Assembly: GCA_002341345.1 (NCBI GenBank)
Contig: DDNW01000200.1
Coordinates: forward strand, 1 to 14,932
Reading direction: 5' to 3'
Length of the DNA: 14,932 nt
DNA from: Erythrobacter sp. UBA2510
GTDB taxonomy: Bacteria; Pseudomonadota; Alphaproteobacteria; Sphingomonadales; Sphingomonadaceae
Of the stretch, positions 1 to 7,033 are shown in pieces (the first letter of the stretch is position 1; every line of letters begins with the position of its first letter). The translations under genes and the position numbers were made by a program. Under the pieces are notes generated by a model. That model searched no databases. It was given only the letters and a program-made list of their open reading frames with translations, and was not told the DNA's origin.

Positions 1-19
1 CAGTTTATGAGTTTACGCC

Positions 20-1357
20 CTAGATTGCAGCCAGTTCATCTACCTGCTCTCGAAATGCTGGTAAGATCTCCTGATCAACTACAAAGCTGAACTCTCGCGC
101 TTCGTTTGCCCCGCCTGTGCTTTCCTGAAACATCAGCCCTTCAAGCTGTGGTTGCCTATCATTCGCAGCATCACGTTCAACGTAGTCTCCCATCGCAGTC
201 AGGCCGTGCTTCAACCTGTGGAGGGATGCTTCCGCAGCAGAAAATGACTCGTCGAGTCCAATCCATCTTCGGCCAAGATCACTGGCGGCATGAAGTGTGC
301 TGCCAGAGCCGCAAAACGGATCAATTACCAAGTCACCCGGCTCGCTACTTGCCCCGACAATCATCTTCAGCATGTTGAGGTTCTTCTCAGTCGGATAGCC
401 GGTGATTTTGATGCTTTGGTGGTGGGCATCTCGAAAGGCGTCCCAATTGTCAGTGTAGGGAAGCGCTTTATCAGCCGAAAGATAGACCTTCCGACGCGGA
501 TTCCCTGTTTTCGACCAGTGAATGAATCCGTCTCGGTCTAATTGATCCAATTTCGACGGTGCATATTGCCAGTGTTTGCCTGGAGGCGGGTTCTTGCCCC
601 TCCAAGGCAGCCCTGTCTCGCCGTTGCGCGTTCCCGGAGCATGGACAGGGACAAGCTTATACTGGCCGCGCTGATCGGACTTAGGGTACTCCCTGTCGAG
701 CCACTCCTTGCTCGGTGCTTGGGTGGGCTGATCCCAATAGTATGACTTGGATTTTGAGTAGAAGAGCAGGTAGTCGTGGATGTTCGCGTATTGCTTGCTT
801 GTGAAGTTCTTTGAACTGCATTTCCTTCGACTTATGATGTTGCGGCAATTTTGTGGGCCGAAAATTTCATCCATAATCACTTTGAGGTGCCCGAGCATCT
901 GGTGGCCAATATGAATGTAGATCGAACCATCATCGGCCAAGCATTCGCGCGCCAAGATTAGCCGTCGCCGCATAAATTCGATGTAGGCAGGAGTATGCCA
1001 ATCATCCTTGTAGGCATGCTTCAAATCACGAGAGTGGAAATCAAATCCAGTGTTGTAGGGCGGATCGAGGTAGATCAGCCTAGCGCGGTTCGGAGAGTTC
1101 GCGATTGCATTTAGCCCGACCAAGTTGTCGCACAGGACAAAAGCATTTGGCTCAAGATCAATAGGTGTTTCCGGCCGATCCGGACGGACGAAGGAACTCT
1201 GGATCGGCGCGATAACTTGGTCGGCCTCCAATCGTCCCGGATAAGTTAACGTCGCAACGGCGGATGGGTCTGGCAGTGGATATGGATCACGTCCAGGAAT
1301 TGCTGCCGTAAGTGCATCGGGACTATGTTTCTCCCGCGCCGTGATACCTGTGGCCAA
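20..1357 (-). CDS. Beta-class site-specific DNA methyltransferase (probably N6-adenine)
   Basis: This 445-residue protein is predicted to transfer a methyl group from S-adenosylmethionine to a base in a specific DNA site. The catalytic motif DPPY lies at residues 98-101, inside a typical LIYLDPPYNTG stretch. The cofactor-binding motif DPFCGSGS lies at 346-353, after a TEKN stretch at 323-326. Catalytic motif first and cofactor motif last is the beta-class order, and DPPY favours N6-adenine over N4-cytosine. Residues of roughly 170-310 would hold the target-recognition part. The start is TTG at 1357, chosen because GGGAG sits six bases upstream and the nearest ATG (1370) is in another frame. 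It follows the 1479-1961 gene on the same strand. The gene is visibly richer in A/T than the rest of the window, which suggests transfer. No restriction enzyme is visible, but the downstream side lies outside the window. It could be an orphan methylase or half of a restriction-modification pair. Confidence 0.92.
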   Translation of the reverse strand: MATGITAREKHSPDALTAAIPGRDPYPLPDPSAVATLTYPGRLEADQVIAPIQSSFVRPDRPETPIDLEPNAFVLCDNLVGLNAIANSPNRARLIYLDPPYNTGFDFHSRDLKHAYKDDWHTPAYIEFMRRRLILARECLADDGSIYIHIGHQMLGHLKVIMDEIFGPQNCRNIISRRKCSSKNFTSKQYANIHDYLLFYSKSKSYYWDQPTQAPSKEWLDREYPKSDQRGQYKLVPVHAPGTRNGETGLPWRGKNPPPGKHWQYAPSKLDQLDRDGFIHWSKTGNPRRKVYLSADKALPYTDNWDAFRDAHHQSIKITGYPTEKNLNMLKMIVGASSEPGDLVIDPFCGSGSTLHAASDLGRRWIGLDESFSAAEASLHRLKHGLTAMGDYVERDAANDRQPQLEGLMFQESTGGANEAREFSFVVDQEILPAFREQVDELAAI

Positions 1358-1363
1358 AATGCG

Positions 1364-1368
1364 CTCCC
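1364..1368 (-). promoter_or_regulatory. Ribosome binding site deciding the TTG start of the methyltransferase
   Basis: GGGAG on the minus strand, six bases before the TTG codon at 1357. It is the main reason for accepting a TTG start. The ATG at 1370 just upstream is in another frame. Confidence 0.5.
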
Positions 1369-1478
1369 ATTTTTTTGGTAACCAAGTGCGCTCTTGGACC
1401 TAGTGGAACATGACAGGAACGTAAATAGTCAGGGCGGAGCCGAAAGTCATAATCCACAGCTTCGCGCATGAGGCGTAC

Positions 1479-1961
1479 CTAGTCGCTGCGGCGGGCGATG
1501 TCCCTGCCTTGATAGTATCGGCGCTTGGCTGCGTCCTCATCGGTGTGGCGATCACCGATATGCGAGAGGTAGCCATTGTAAGCCTGCGCGTCTGACATGC
1601 TCGGCTGACCTGACCGCCAGTCTTCGACCTGGAGGTAGAACTCGAGTGCTTCGTGGTGCGCGTCAGGCAGTCGTCCGGCGAGGCCAAGTGCATCGCGGAG
1701 GCGGGTGCGGCTGTCGGCACCAGCGAAGTCGAGAGCGTCCCGCACAACACGTGGCGCAACGCCGAGCAGGTATTCGACAACCCAAGGCGGCAGATCGTGT
1801 CGCTCTGCCTTGCTGAACGCGGCTATCGCCCGCCATGCCCTGTCCGCGACATAACGCTCTTTGTCTCCAAGACCTCCGAATGCATCGCTCGGCAGCATCG
1901 GAGGCTCCAAAAATGCGTCTGCCGCGACTTGGTCGTCAAACCTGTCAGGTTTTCCACCCAT
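1479..1961 (-). CDS. Hypothetical protein, 160 residues, unknown function
   Basis: I do not recognise this family. The open frame extends further upstream, but the ATG at 1961 is preferred because a strong GGAGGAG lies 11 bases before it and a longer start would overlap the divergent gene at 2029. The protein is charged and probably soluble, with no signal peptide or membrane segment. Its middle (about residues 30-120) is rich in Ala, Leu, Arg and Asp and reads like a helical bundle. The C-terminus is basic, with KRRYYQGRDIARR. It is transcribed toward the DNA methyltransferase, 121 bases downstream on the same strand, so the two may share a transcript. The 67-base gap to the divergent gene probably holds both promoters. 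Good codon structure and the ribosome binding site support a real gene. Confidence 0.6.
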   Translation of the reverse strand: MGGKPDRFDDQVAADAFLEPPMLPSDAFGGLGDKERYVADRAWRAIAAFSKAERHDLPPWVVEYLLGVAPRVVRDALDFAGADSRTRLRDALGLAGRLPDAHHEALEFYLQVEDWRSGQPSMSDAQAYNGYLSHIGDRHTDEDAAKRRYYQGRDIARRSD

Positions 1962-2002
1962 GTCTCTTGTAGCTCCTCCGCCGAATCTGCGTATTTGAAG
2001 TG

Positions 2003-2022
2003 GCTCCTCTAACCATAGGAGC
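2003..2022. promoter_or_regulatory. Inverted repeat overlapping the ribosome binding site of the 2029 gene
   Basis: GCTCCT (2003-2008) and AGGAGC (2017-2022) are perfect inverted repeats around eight bases. The right arm contains the AGGAG ribosome binding site of the gene starting at 2029. A third copy of the motif, GCTCCTC at 1972-1978, overlaps the ribosome binding site of the divergent gene. It could be an operator in the shared promoter region or an mRNA hairpin hiding the ribosome site. Six-base arms are short, so chance is possible. Confidence 0.35.
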
Positions 2023-2028
2023 AATACC

Positions 2029-2448
2029 ATGACGAAACTGACAATTGACGAACTGGCCGCGCTGCGCGGCTGGGACAAGGACGAGATTGCCATCCGGGCG
2101 TGGAGTGGAGAGGTTGCGGCTTTCGGCCCCAAGGTGACGCGCGGTGGCGTAACATTGGTTCCGAAGGCGTTGATGAGGCTCGATCCTCACGATGATGGCT
2201 TCCCGGAGGACGTTGATTGGCTCCACGACTTCCGTCACGACCTGCTGTGTCGCATGGCCAACGCGGCGGACGAATATCATCCAGACGAGGCAGATGACTT
2301 CCGTCGCGAATGCTTCGACCGCATCCGCAATGCATCGCTCGCCGCAATCGCGGACGGCGAGGGCGAGTGCGGTTATTCCGGCGGCATTCTGATGGTGCTG
2401 GAAATCCTGCGTGATCACATTCTCGGAAAGGCGGTGTGTCATGGTTGA
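2029..2448 (+). CDS. Hypothetical protein with HTH-like N-terminus, 139 residues
   Basis: I recognise no family with confidence. The ATG at 2029 has AGGAG seven bases upstream. The first 30 residues (LTIDELAALRGWDKDEI, then an Ala-rich helix) have the spacing of a small helix-turn-helix or excisionase-type DNA-binding module. The next gene starts with a similar segment. Residues 55-135 are acidic and helical, with DEADDFRRECFDRIRNASLAAI. There is no signal peptide or membrane segment. The stop overlaps the start of the next gene by eight bases, so the two are probably translationally coupled. The position beside a tRNA and a DNA methylase fits an accessory or mobile element; a DNA-binding role is inferred only. 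Confidence 0.65.
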   Translation: MTKLTIDELAALRGWDKDEIAIRAWSGEVAAFGPKVTRGGVTLVPKALMRLDPHDDGFPEDVDWLHDFRHDLLCRMANAADEYHPDEADDFRRECFDRIRNASLAAIADGEGECGYSGGILMVLEILRDHILGKAVCHG

Positions 2449-3019
2449 GTGGCTGACCGTATCGACCGCCGCCCGCCGGCTCGGCTGGGAAAGGCACGAG
2501 GTCATTGACCATGCACGTGCCGCGCCGTTCTACGGTGCGAGCGAAGGCGTCAAGCTCTCGGACTGGAAAGAAGCCGAGTGCGGACTGATTTTCCCGCCTC
2601 ATGGCGGCATTAGGCTTCGCTCCGATGCACTTCCTCCGCCGGAGGATGGACCGTTGCAGTCTCCTTTCGATTGCCTCGAGCGGCTTTCGACATGGCTGGG
2701 GCCTGACGGTCACGCTCATCGCGATACGGGCGAACTGCTCGTGCTGCCCTACTACATCTTGCGCGGGGCCACGTTCGACAGCCGGAATCCATACTGTCAC
2801 GGCGCGGCAGAGGCGTTGGCGCGGGCTGCTTGGGGCTTTGGGACCGATCTCGTCGAAAAGGCACGGACAATGGCGCTGCGCCATCGGGCCGTTTTTCTTG
2901 GTCGGTGTTGTAACAATGTTGTTTTGAGGAATTACGGGCAGCCTGATATGACCGCTAACCCCTTGAAAATATGGTGCCGCTTACAGGACTCGAACCTGTG
3001 GCCCCATCATTACGAATGA
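2441..3019 (+). CDS. Hypothetical protein with HTH-like N-terminus, ORF running into tRNA-Thr
   Basis: The preferred start is ATG at 2441, overlapping the previous stop, with GGAAAGG about nine bases upstream; a GTG at 2411 in the same frame is less likely. The N-terminus (LTVSTAARRLGWERHEVIDHA) resembles the first 30 residues of the preceding protein: LT, a three- to four-residue step, Ala, then GW followed by Arg/Lys, Glu and Val/Ile. Residues of about 30-155 read as normal coding sequence. After position 2880 the composition changes. From 2972 the last 15 codons are the complement of the tRNA-Thr gene, giving the known tRNA-antisense tail LQDSNLWPHHYE. The natural C-terminus was probably lost or displaced at an integration junction. 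The function is unknown. Confidence 0.55.
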   Translation: MVEWLTVSTAARRLGWERHEVIDHARAAPFYGASEGVKLSDWKEAECGLIFPPHGGIRLRSDALPPPEDGPLQSPFDCLERLSTWLGPDGHAHRDTGELLVLPYYILRGATFDSRNPYCHGAAEALARAAWGFGTDLVEKARTMALRHRAVFLGRCCNNVVLRNYGQPDMTANPLKIWCRLQDSNLWPHHYE

Positions 3020-3047
3020 TGTGCTCTACCAACTGAGCTAAAGCGGC
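2972..3047 (-). tRNA. tRNA-Thr (anticodon CGT)
   Basis: A full cloverleaf reads on the minus strand. The acceptor GCCGCTT pairs with AAGCGGC, the D arm is GCTC/GAGC, and the anticodon stem CATCA/TGATG encloses the loop TTCGTAA, giving anticodon CGT, which reads ACG (Thr). The T arm is ACAGG/CCTGT with loop TTCGAGT, followed by discriminator A and an encoded CCA at 2972-2974. The length is 76 bases. Its 3' end faces the accessory block on the left, the side where tRNA-targeting elements insert. Confidence 0.97.
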
Positions 3048-3057
3048 ACGAGCGCCG

Positions 3058-3086
3058 CCCATAGTCATGCGCGCAGACGAGAGCAA
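3058..3086 (-). promoter_or_regulatory. Candidate sigma-70 promoter for tRNA-Thr
   Basis: On the minus strand, TTGCTC (3086-3081) and TATGGG (3063-3058) are separated by exactly 17 bases. The -10 box ends ten bases before the mature tRNA 5' end. The -35 box is a fair match and the -10 a weak one. The position is right for a tRNA promoter. Confidence 0.35.
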
Positions 3087-3137
3087 CGCCCTTCTTGCCC
3101 TGAATCTGCAGTATCGCTTTCCTGATGCGGAATATCC

Positions 3138-3171
3138 TAACGCCGCGACCTCGGGCGGTAAGGCGGCGTTA
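3138..3171. repeat. Perfect 9-bp inverted repeat in the leader of the c-di-GMP gene
   Basis: TAACGCCGC (3138-3146) and GCGGCGTTA (3163-3171) are perfect inverted repeats around 16 bases, with a further ACC/GGT pairing inside. No T-run follows on either strand, so it is not a normal terminator. It lies between the divergent tRNA promoter and the ORF at 3295. Two direct copies of GTTCAGAAA follow at 3190-3198 and 3227-3235, starting 37 bases apart. The rest of 3048-3294 shows no gene. Confidence 0.4.
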
Positions 3172-3294
3172 ACCCCGTTCCGAAAGCGTGTTCAGAAATT
3201 CTAAGGCATTTTCGGGCAGTGCGAGCGTTCAGAAAGAATAGCGCCGTGCAGGAAATGCGATGGAGCTAAACCTGGAAAAAAGGTCAGCCGGGCA

Positions 3295-5505
3295 ATGAAA
3301 CTTACCAAGTGGATCGGTCGCAAGGAGGAAGAAGAGAAGGTCTTCGTTCCGGAATCGCCGATCGCGACCGCCTATATCAAGACCTATGAAGAACTCGGAC
3401 TGGGCGGCTTCTGGTCGACCGATGGCGAGGGGCGCATCACCCACCTGTCCGACACGCTGCTCCGCCTGTTCCCACAAGGTGGCGAGGCGATCGGCCAGCT
3501 GTTGCTCGATGTCATGCGTGGCATGCGCTCGACCCAGACCACGCGCACCAATCTGTCGGTCGCGATGGCGCGGCGCACGAAGTTCACCAATGTCGTGATC
3601 GAAACCGGTACCGAAGAGGATCGCCATTGGTGGTCAATGTCGGCACAGGCGCGGTTCGATCCGCTCGGCAATTTCCTAGGCTATCTGGGCCATTGCTGTG
3701 ACATCACCAGCGACCGCAGCTCATCCGAACATAACGCCGAACTGGCCAAGAAGGACGCGCTGACCGGTCTGATCAATCGCCGTTACATGTCCGAGCTGCT
3801 CGAACGCAGCATCAGCAATTGCAATCTGCGCGATCTGCCGTGTGCGATGATGCAACTCGACCTCGACCGGTTCAAGGCGGTCAACGATACGCTTGGCCAT
3901 TCGGCGGGCGATTCCATTCTGAAGCAGGTGGCGCAGCGGCTGACAGCTGTGGTCGGCGACAAGGAACGGATCTCGCGCCTTGGTGGCGACGAGTTCCAGA
4001 TCGTTTTCCCGGAGAAAGAGGATCGCGGCCATCTGGGCGAACTGGCGCGCTCGATCATCTCCAGCCTCTCGCAGCCCTATTCGGTCGATGGCAACCGCTG
4101 CACGATTGGGGCCTCGGTCGGAATCGCGGTGGCACCCTTCGACGGCGTCACCGCAGAGGAGCTGGTCCGCAATGCCGACCTTGCACTATATGCCGCCAAG
4201 CATGGCGGGCGCGGCAGTTTCCGCTTTTTCTCCGGCGAATTGCTGAAAGAGGCTGAAGAGCGCCGCGTACTGGAAGAGGATTTGCGCGACGCGCTGGCCA
4301 AGGGCGAGCTGTCGCTCAAATACCAGCCGATCGTCGATGCTAACACCAATGTCGTGACCGGCATGGAGACGCTGATCCGCTGGGACCACCCTGAACTGGG
4401 GCCGGTCTCTCCGTCCGTGTTCATCCCGATTGCCGAGGAGACGAACCTGATCGGTGCGGTTGGCGAGTGGACCTTGCGCAAGGCCTGCGAGGATGCCGCC
4501 GGCTGGCCGCAGAAACTGCGCGTCGCGGTCAATATCTCGCCGATCCAGTTTGCCGATGCTGGCCTGCCCAAGCTGATCGGCAATGTGCTGAGTGCCAGCG
4601 GGCTGGAGCGCGAGCGGCTGGAGATCGAGATTACCGAGGGCGTGTTCCTGCGCGAAGGCCCGGCGACCGATGCAATGTTCAAGGCGCTCAAGAAGCTGGG
4701 TATTCGCCTTGCGCTGGACGATTTCGGGACTGGCTATTCCTCGCTCAGCTATCTCAAGACCGCGCCGTTCGACAAGATCAAGATCGACCAGAGCTTTGTG
4801 CGCGGCGTCGCCGAGGAAGGGTCGCGGATCAAGGCGATCATTGCCGCGATCGTGGCTCTGGCCGATGCGGTCGATATGGAAACCACGGCGGAAGGGATCG
4901 AGACGATGGACCAGCTCGCAATGATCCGCGCGCTCAAGGTCAGTCATGTTCAGGGCTATATCTACGACGAGGGCATTCCGAACGAAGATGTGATCGCCCA
5001 TCTGACCGATGGCGATTGGACCATCGAGCCGACCGGCCCGCAGCATCAGCGCCATGACCGGCAGGCGATGTATCGCACGATCGGCGCGGTGCATGACGAG
5101 CATTACTATCAGGTCGTCCTGCGCAACCTGTCACGCAGCGGCGCCAAGATCGAAGGTCTGATGGACGTGCCGGTCGGTACCCAGTTCGTGCTCGATTTCG
5201 GTGAAGGCCAACTGGTCGTCGCCACCGTTCAGCGAGCCGAGGACGGGATGCAGGGTGTGCAGTTCGAAACCCCGCTGGTCGAGGATGGCCATGGCGGGCT
5301 GTGCACACGCCACCGTGTCTCGCCCTATGCCGTCGCTGAGGCGGGACTGCCGCGCTTTGTCGGCCAATACCTGCCAGACCCGCAGGCGCTGTCCGATGTC
5401 GGCGGGATCAAGCTGCCTAGTTTTTCGAGCAAGCGCGACTGGATGAAGCAGGGCGGGCAGTCCGGCACGGACGGGCAGAAGCCGGGCAAGGCCAAGGCGG
5501 CCTGA
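3295..5505 (+). CDS. PAS-like/GGDEF/EAL/PilZ cyclic-di-GMP turnover protein
   Basis: This 736-residue cytoplasmic protein probably makes and/or degrades the second messenger cyclic-di-GMP. Residues 25-140 look like a PAS-type sensor. The GGDEF domain spans about 150-315 with an intact GGDEF at 230-234. The product-inhibition motif RxxD upstream is absent (GDKE at 221-224). The EAL domain spans about 325-575 and keeps the metal and catalytic residues: E358 (motif reads ETL), N413, E445, D475-D476 in DDFGTG, K496, E533 and Q553. A C-terminal PilZ-like domain (about 583-665) has NLSRSG at 611-616, matching NxSxxG, but the preceding arginines (586, 589, 594) do not give an exact RxxxR. No membrane segment is seen. 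The ATG at 3295 has only a weak AAAAGG 11 bases upstream. The gene stands alone and converges with the operon on its right. Phosphodiesterase activity looks likely; cyclase activity is possible. Confidence 0.93.
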   Translation: MKLTKWIGRKEEEEKVFVPESPIATAYIKTYEELGLGGFWSTDGEGRITHLSDTLLRLFPQGGEAIGQLLLDVMRGMRSTQTTRTNLSVAMARRTKFTNVVIETGTEEDRHWWSMSAQARFDPLGNFLGYLGHCCDITSDRSSSEHNAELAKKDALTGLINRRYMSELLERSISNCNLRDLPCAMMQLDLDRFKAVNDTLGHSAGDSILKQVAQRLTAVVGDKERISRLGGDEFQIVFPEKEDRGHLGELARSIISSLSQPYSVDGNRCTIGASVGIAVAPFDGVTAEELVRNADLALYAAKHGGRGSFRFFSGELLKEAEERRVLEEDLRDALAKGELSLKYQPIVDANTNVVTGMETLIRWDHPELGPVSPSVFIPIAEETNLIGAVGEWTLRKACEDAAGWPQKLRVAVNISPIQFADAGLPKLIGNVLSASGLERERLEIEITEGVFLREGPATDAMFKALKKLGIRLALDDFGTGYSSLSYLKTAPFDKIKIDQSFVRGVAEEGSRIKAIIAAIVALADAVDMETTAEGIETMDQLAMIRALKVSHVQGYIYDEGIPNEDVIAHLTDGDWTIEPTGPQHQRHDRQAMYRTIGAVHDEHYYQVVLRNLSRSGAKIEGLMDVPVGTQFVLDFGEGQLVVATVQRAEDGMQGVQFETPLVEDGHGGLCTRHRVSPYAVAEAGLPRFVGQYLPDPQALSDVGGIKLPSFSSKRDWMKQGGQSGTDGQKPGKAKAA

Positions 5506-5523
5506 CCTGGCCGCGCTGGTCAG
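5502..5523. repeat. Short inverted repeat spanning the two convergent stop codons
   Basis: CTGACC (5502-5507) and GGTCAG (5518-5523) are perfect inverted repeats with a ten-base GC-rich loop. They contain the TGA stops of both convergent genes, so the symmetry partly reflects the stops. There is no T-run. It could act as a weak bidirectional terminator or be coincidence. Confidence 0.25.
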
Positions 5524-7028
5524 TCGGTCGCGGCGACGATGAAGGCGCTGCCGAGATAATCGGCAGGGTCGATATTCTCAAAGCGCTGGGTGATCCGCTC
5601 GCTGCCGGTCAGCCACGTTACCGCGACGGTGACCGGCGTAGCGTTTGCGAGACCGAAATGGAGTGGGCGCACGCTCTGCGAGCCATAGCCGCCACCGGCT
5701 GAGACCTGCCGTGTCGCGATGATCGCGCCCTCGTCATCGTACAGGCGCACTTCTGTGCCCGGTCGGTTCCCTTCGACCATCACGTGCAGGCTCTGCTTCG
5801 CACGCGCATCGGGCAGGATGTTGCGGAACAGGAAATGGCCGCCCACCGGGCCGTAGCCGCGCAGAACCTGCAGATCGATCGCGCCGTCGCCGTCATAATC
5901 GAGCCATTCGACGCCGTGATCGCCGGAATTGAGGTCCGGATATGCCTCGATCACATTGGTGAAGCCGGTCCCGCCCTCGTTATGGAGCAGCGCATTGACC
6001 GGCACCTGCTCGCCGCGCGGCCCTTCATAAGAGGTGACGAAAAGGTCGAGCCAGCCGTCATTGTCATAATCGCCCCAAGAGGCGCCGACCGCGTGGTTCT
6101 CAACATCCAGCCCTGTCGCTGCGGAGACGTTCTCAAAGCTGCCATCGCCCGCATTGCGCCAGAGGACATTGTGGCCATAACTCGGGACGAACAGGTCGAG
6201 GTGGCCGTCATTGTCATAGTCGCCCACCGCGCAGCCCACACTGCCTTCGGACAGGTCGCGACCGGGCCGGTCCATGCCGAGCGCCGCCGCCACGTCGGTG
6301 AAGCTGCCACCATCATTGCGGAACAGCGCATCGGCATTGCCCGACTGGTTGGCGAGGAACAGGTCGAGGTCGCCGTCCTCGTCATAGTCGAACCAGCACG
6401 CGCCGACTGTCGCGCGGAACACGGTGGGCGGGGCATCGGCGAGCACCTGCGTGAAGACCCCGCCTTCATTGGCGAAGAGCCTGTTTTCGGCAATGCGGTT
6501 GGTGGCGTAAAGATCGAGATCGCCATCGCCGTCATAGTCGATCCAGTTGTTCTGGCGGGAGGAGCGTCCGGGGAAGCTCAGGCCGACGCTCTCGGCGACA
6601 TCGACGAAGCTCTTGCCGACGAGATTGCGATAGAGTGCGCTTGGTTCTTCGGGCGCAGCCGACCCGGCATAAAGGTCGAGCCACCCATCGCCGTCATAAT
6701 CGCTCCAGCTCAGCCCGCGAACCTGCCCGCCATCCGTCGGCAGGCCGATCTCCCTGCCGATATTGGTGAAGCTGCCGCCATCGTTGCGATAGAGCCGCAA
6801 GCCGCCGCCATTGATCGAAACGGCGAAGTCGAGATCGCCGTCCTTGTCGAAATCCGCCCAGGCATTCGACAGTGAGCCGGCAATACCGAACGTCTCGGGC
6901 TGAATGCTGGTGAAGGCGGGCGCCGGCACTTCGGTCTGGGCAATGGCGGCAGTGGTGCAGCCAGACAGCGCAATCGCCAGAGCACCGAGGGCAGGAATGG
7001 TCGCGCTCTTGCTGATCATTGCGTTCAT
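5520..7028 (-). CDS. CRTAC1-type lipoprotein with FG-GAP/VCBS repeats and ASPIC/UnbV domain
   Basis: This 502-residue exported protein starts at ATG 7028, five bases after the acylase stop; ATG 7019 in the same frame is an alternative. Residues 1-24 are a signal peptide ending in the lipobox LSGC (Cys24), so it is probably a lipoprotein. Seven blade motifs of the DxDxDGxxD calcium-binding type follow, each in the form (D)F/YDxDGxxDL, spread through the middle, consistent with a seven-bladed beta-propeller. The last roughly 90 residues (LHVMVEGNRPGTEVRLYDD onward) match the ASPIC/UnbV domain common in CRTAC1 family proteins. The open frame extends upstream to 7271, but that part is antisense-like translation inside the acylase gene. 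It is co-transcribed and probably translationally coupled with the acylase. Its role is unknown; propellers of this kind commonly bind proteins or glycans. The family call is firm, the function is not. Confidence 0.9.
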   Translation of the reverse strand: MNAMISKSATIPALGALAIALSGCTTAAIAQTEVPAPAFTSIQPETFGIAGSLSNAWADFDKDGDLDFAVSINGGGLRLYRNDGGSFTNIGREIGLPTDGGQVRGLSWSDYDGDGWLDLYAGSAAPEEPSALYRNLVGKSFVDVAESVGLSFPGRSSRQNNWIDYDGDGDLDLYATNRIAENRLFANEGGVFTQVLADAPPTVFRATVGACWFDYDEDGDLDLFLANQSGNADALFRNDGGSFTDVAAALGMDRPGRDLSEGSVGCAVGDYDNDGHLDLFVPSYGHNVLWRNAGDGSFENVSAATGLDVENHAVGASWGDYDNDGWLDLFVTSYEGPRGEQVPVNALLHNEGGTGFTNVIEAYPDLNSGDHGVEWLDYDGDGAIDLQVLRGYGPVGGHFLFRNILPDARAKQSLHVMVEGNRPGTEVRLYDDEGAIIATRQVSAGGGYGSQSVRPLHFGLANATPVTVAVTWLTGSERITQRFENIDPADYLGSAFIVAATD

Positions 7029-7033
7029 CGACC

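Noticed and set aside
1400..1780. 126-residue minus-strand open frame
   Set aside because: It overlaps the better-supported 1479-1961 gene in another frame, its translation is low-complexity Ser/Thr, and it has no ribosome site.
2009..2884. 291-residue minus-strand open frame opposite the two HTH-like genes
   Set aside because: Arg/Pro-rich translation typical of antisense in GC-rich DNA. The plus-strand genes have ribosome sites and coupled ends.
3048..3294. Cyclic-di-GMP riboswitch upstream of the GGDEF/EAL gene
   Set aside because: The conserved core of GEMM-type riboswitches is not visible; only a simple inverted repeat is present.
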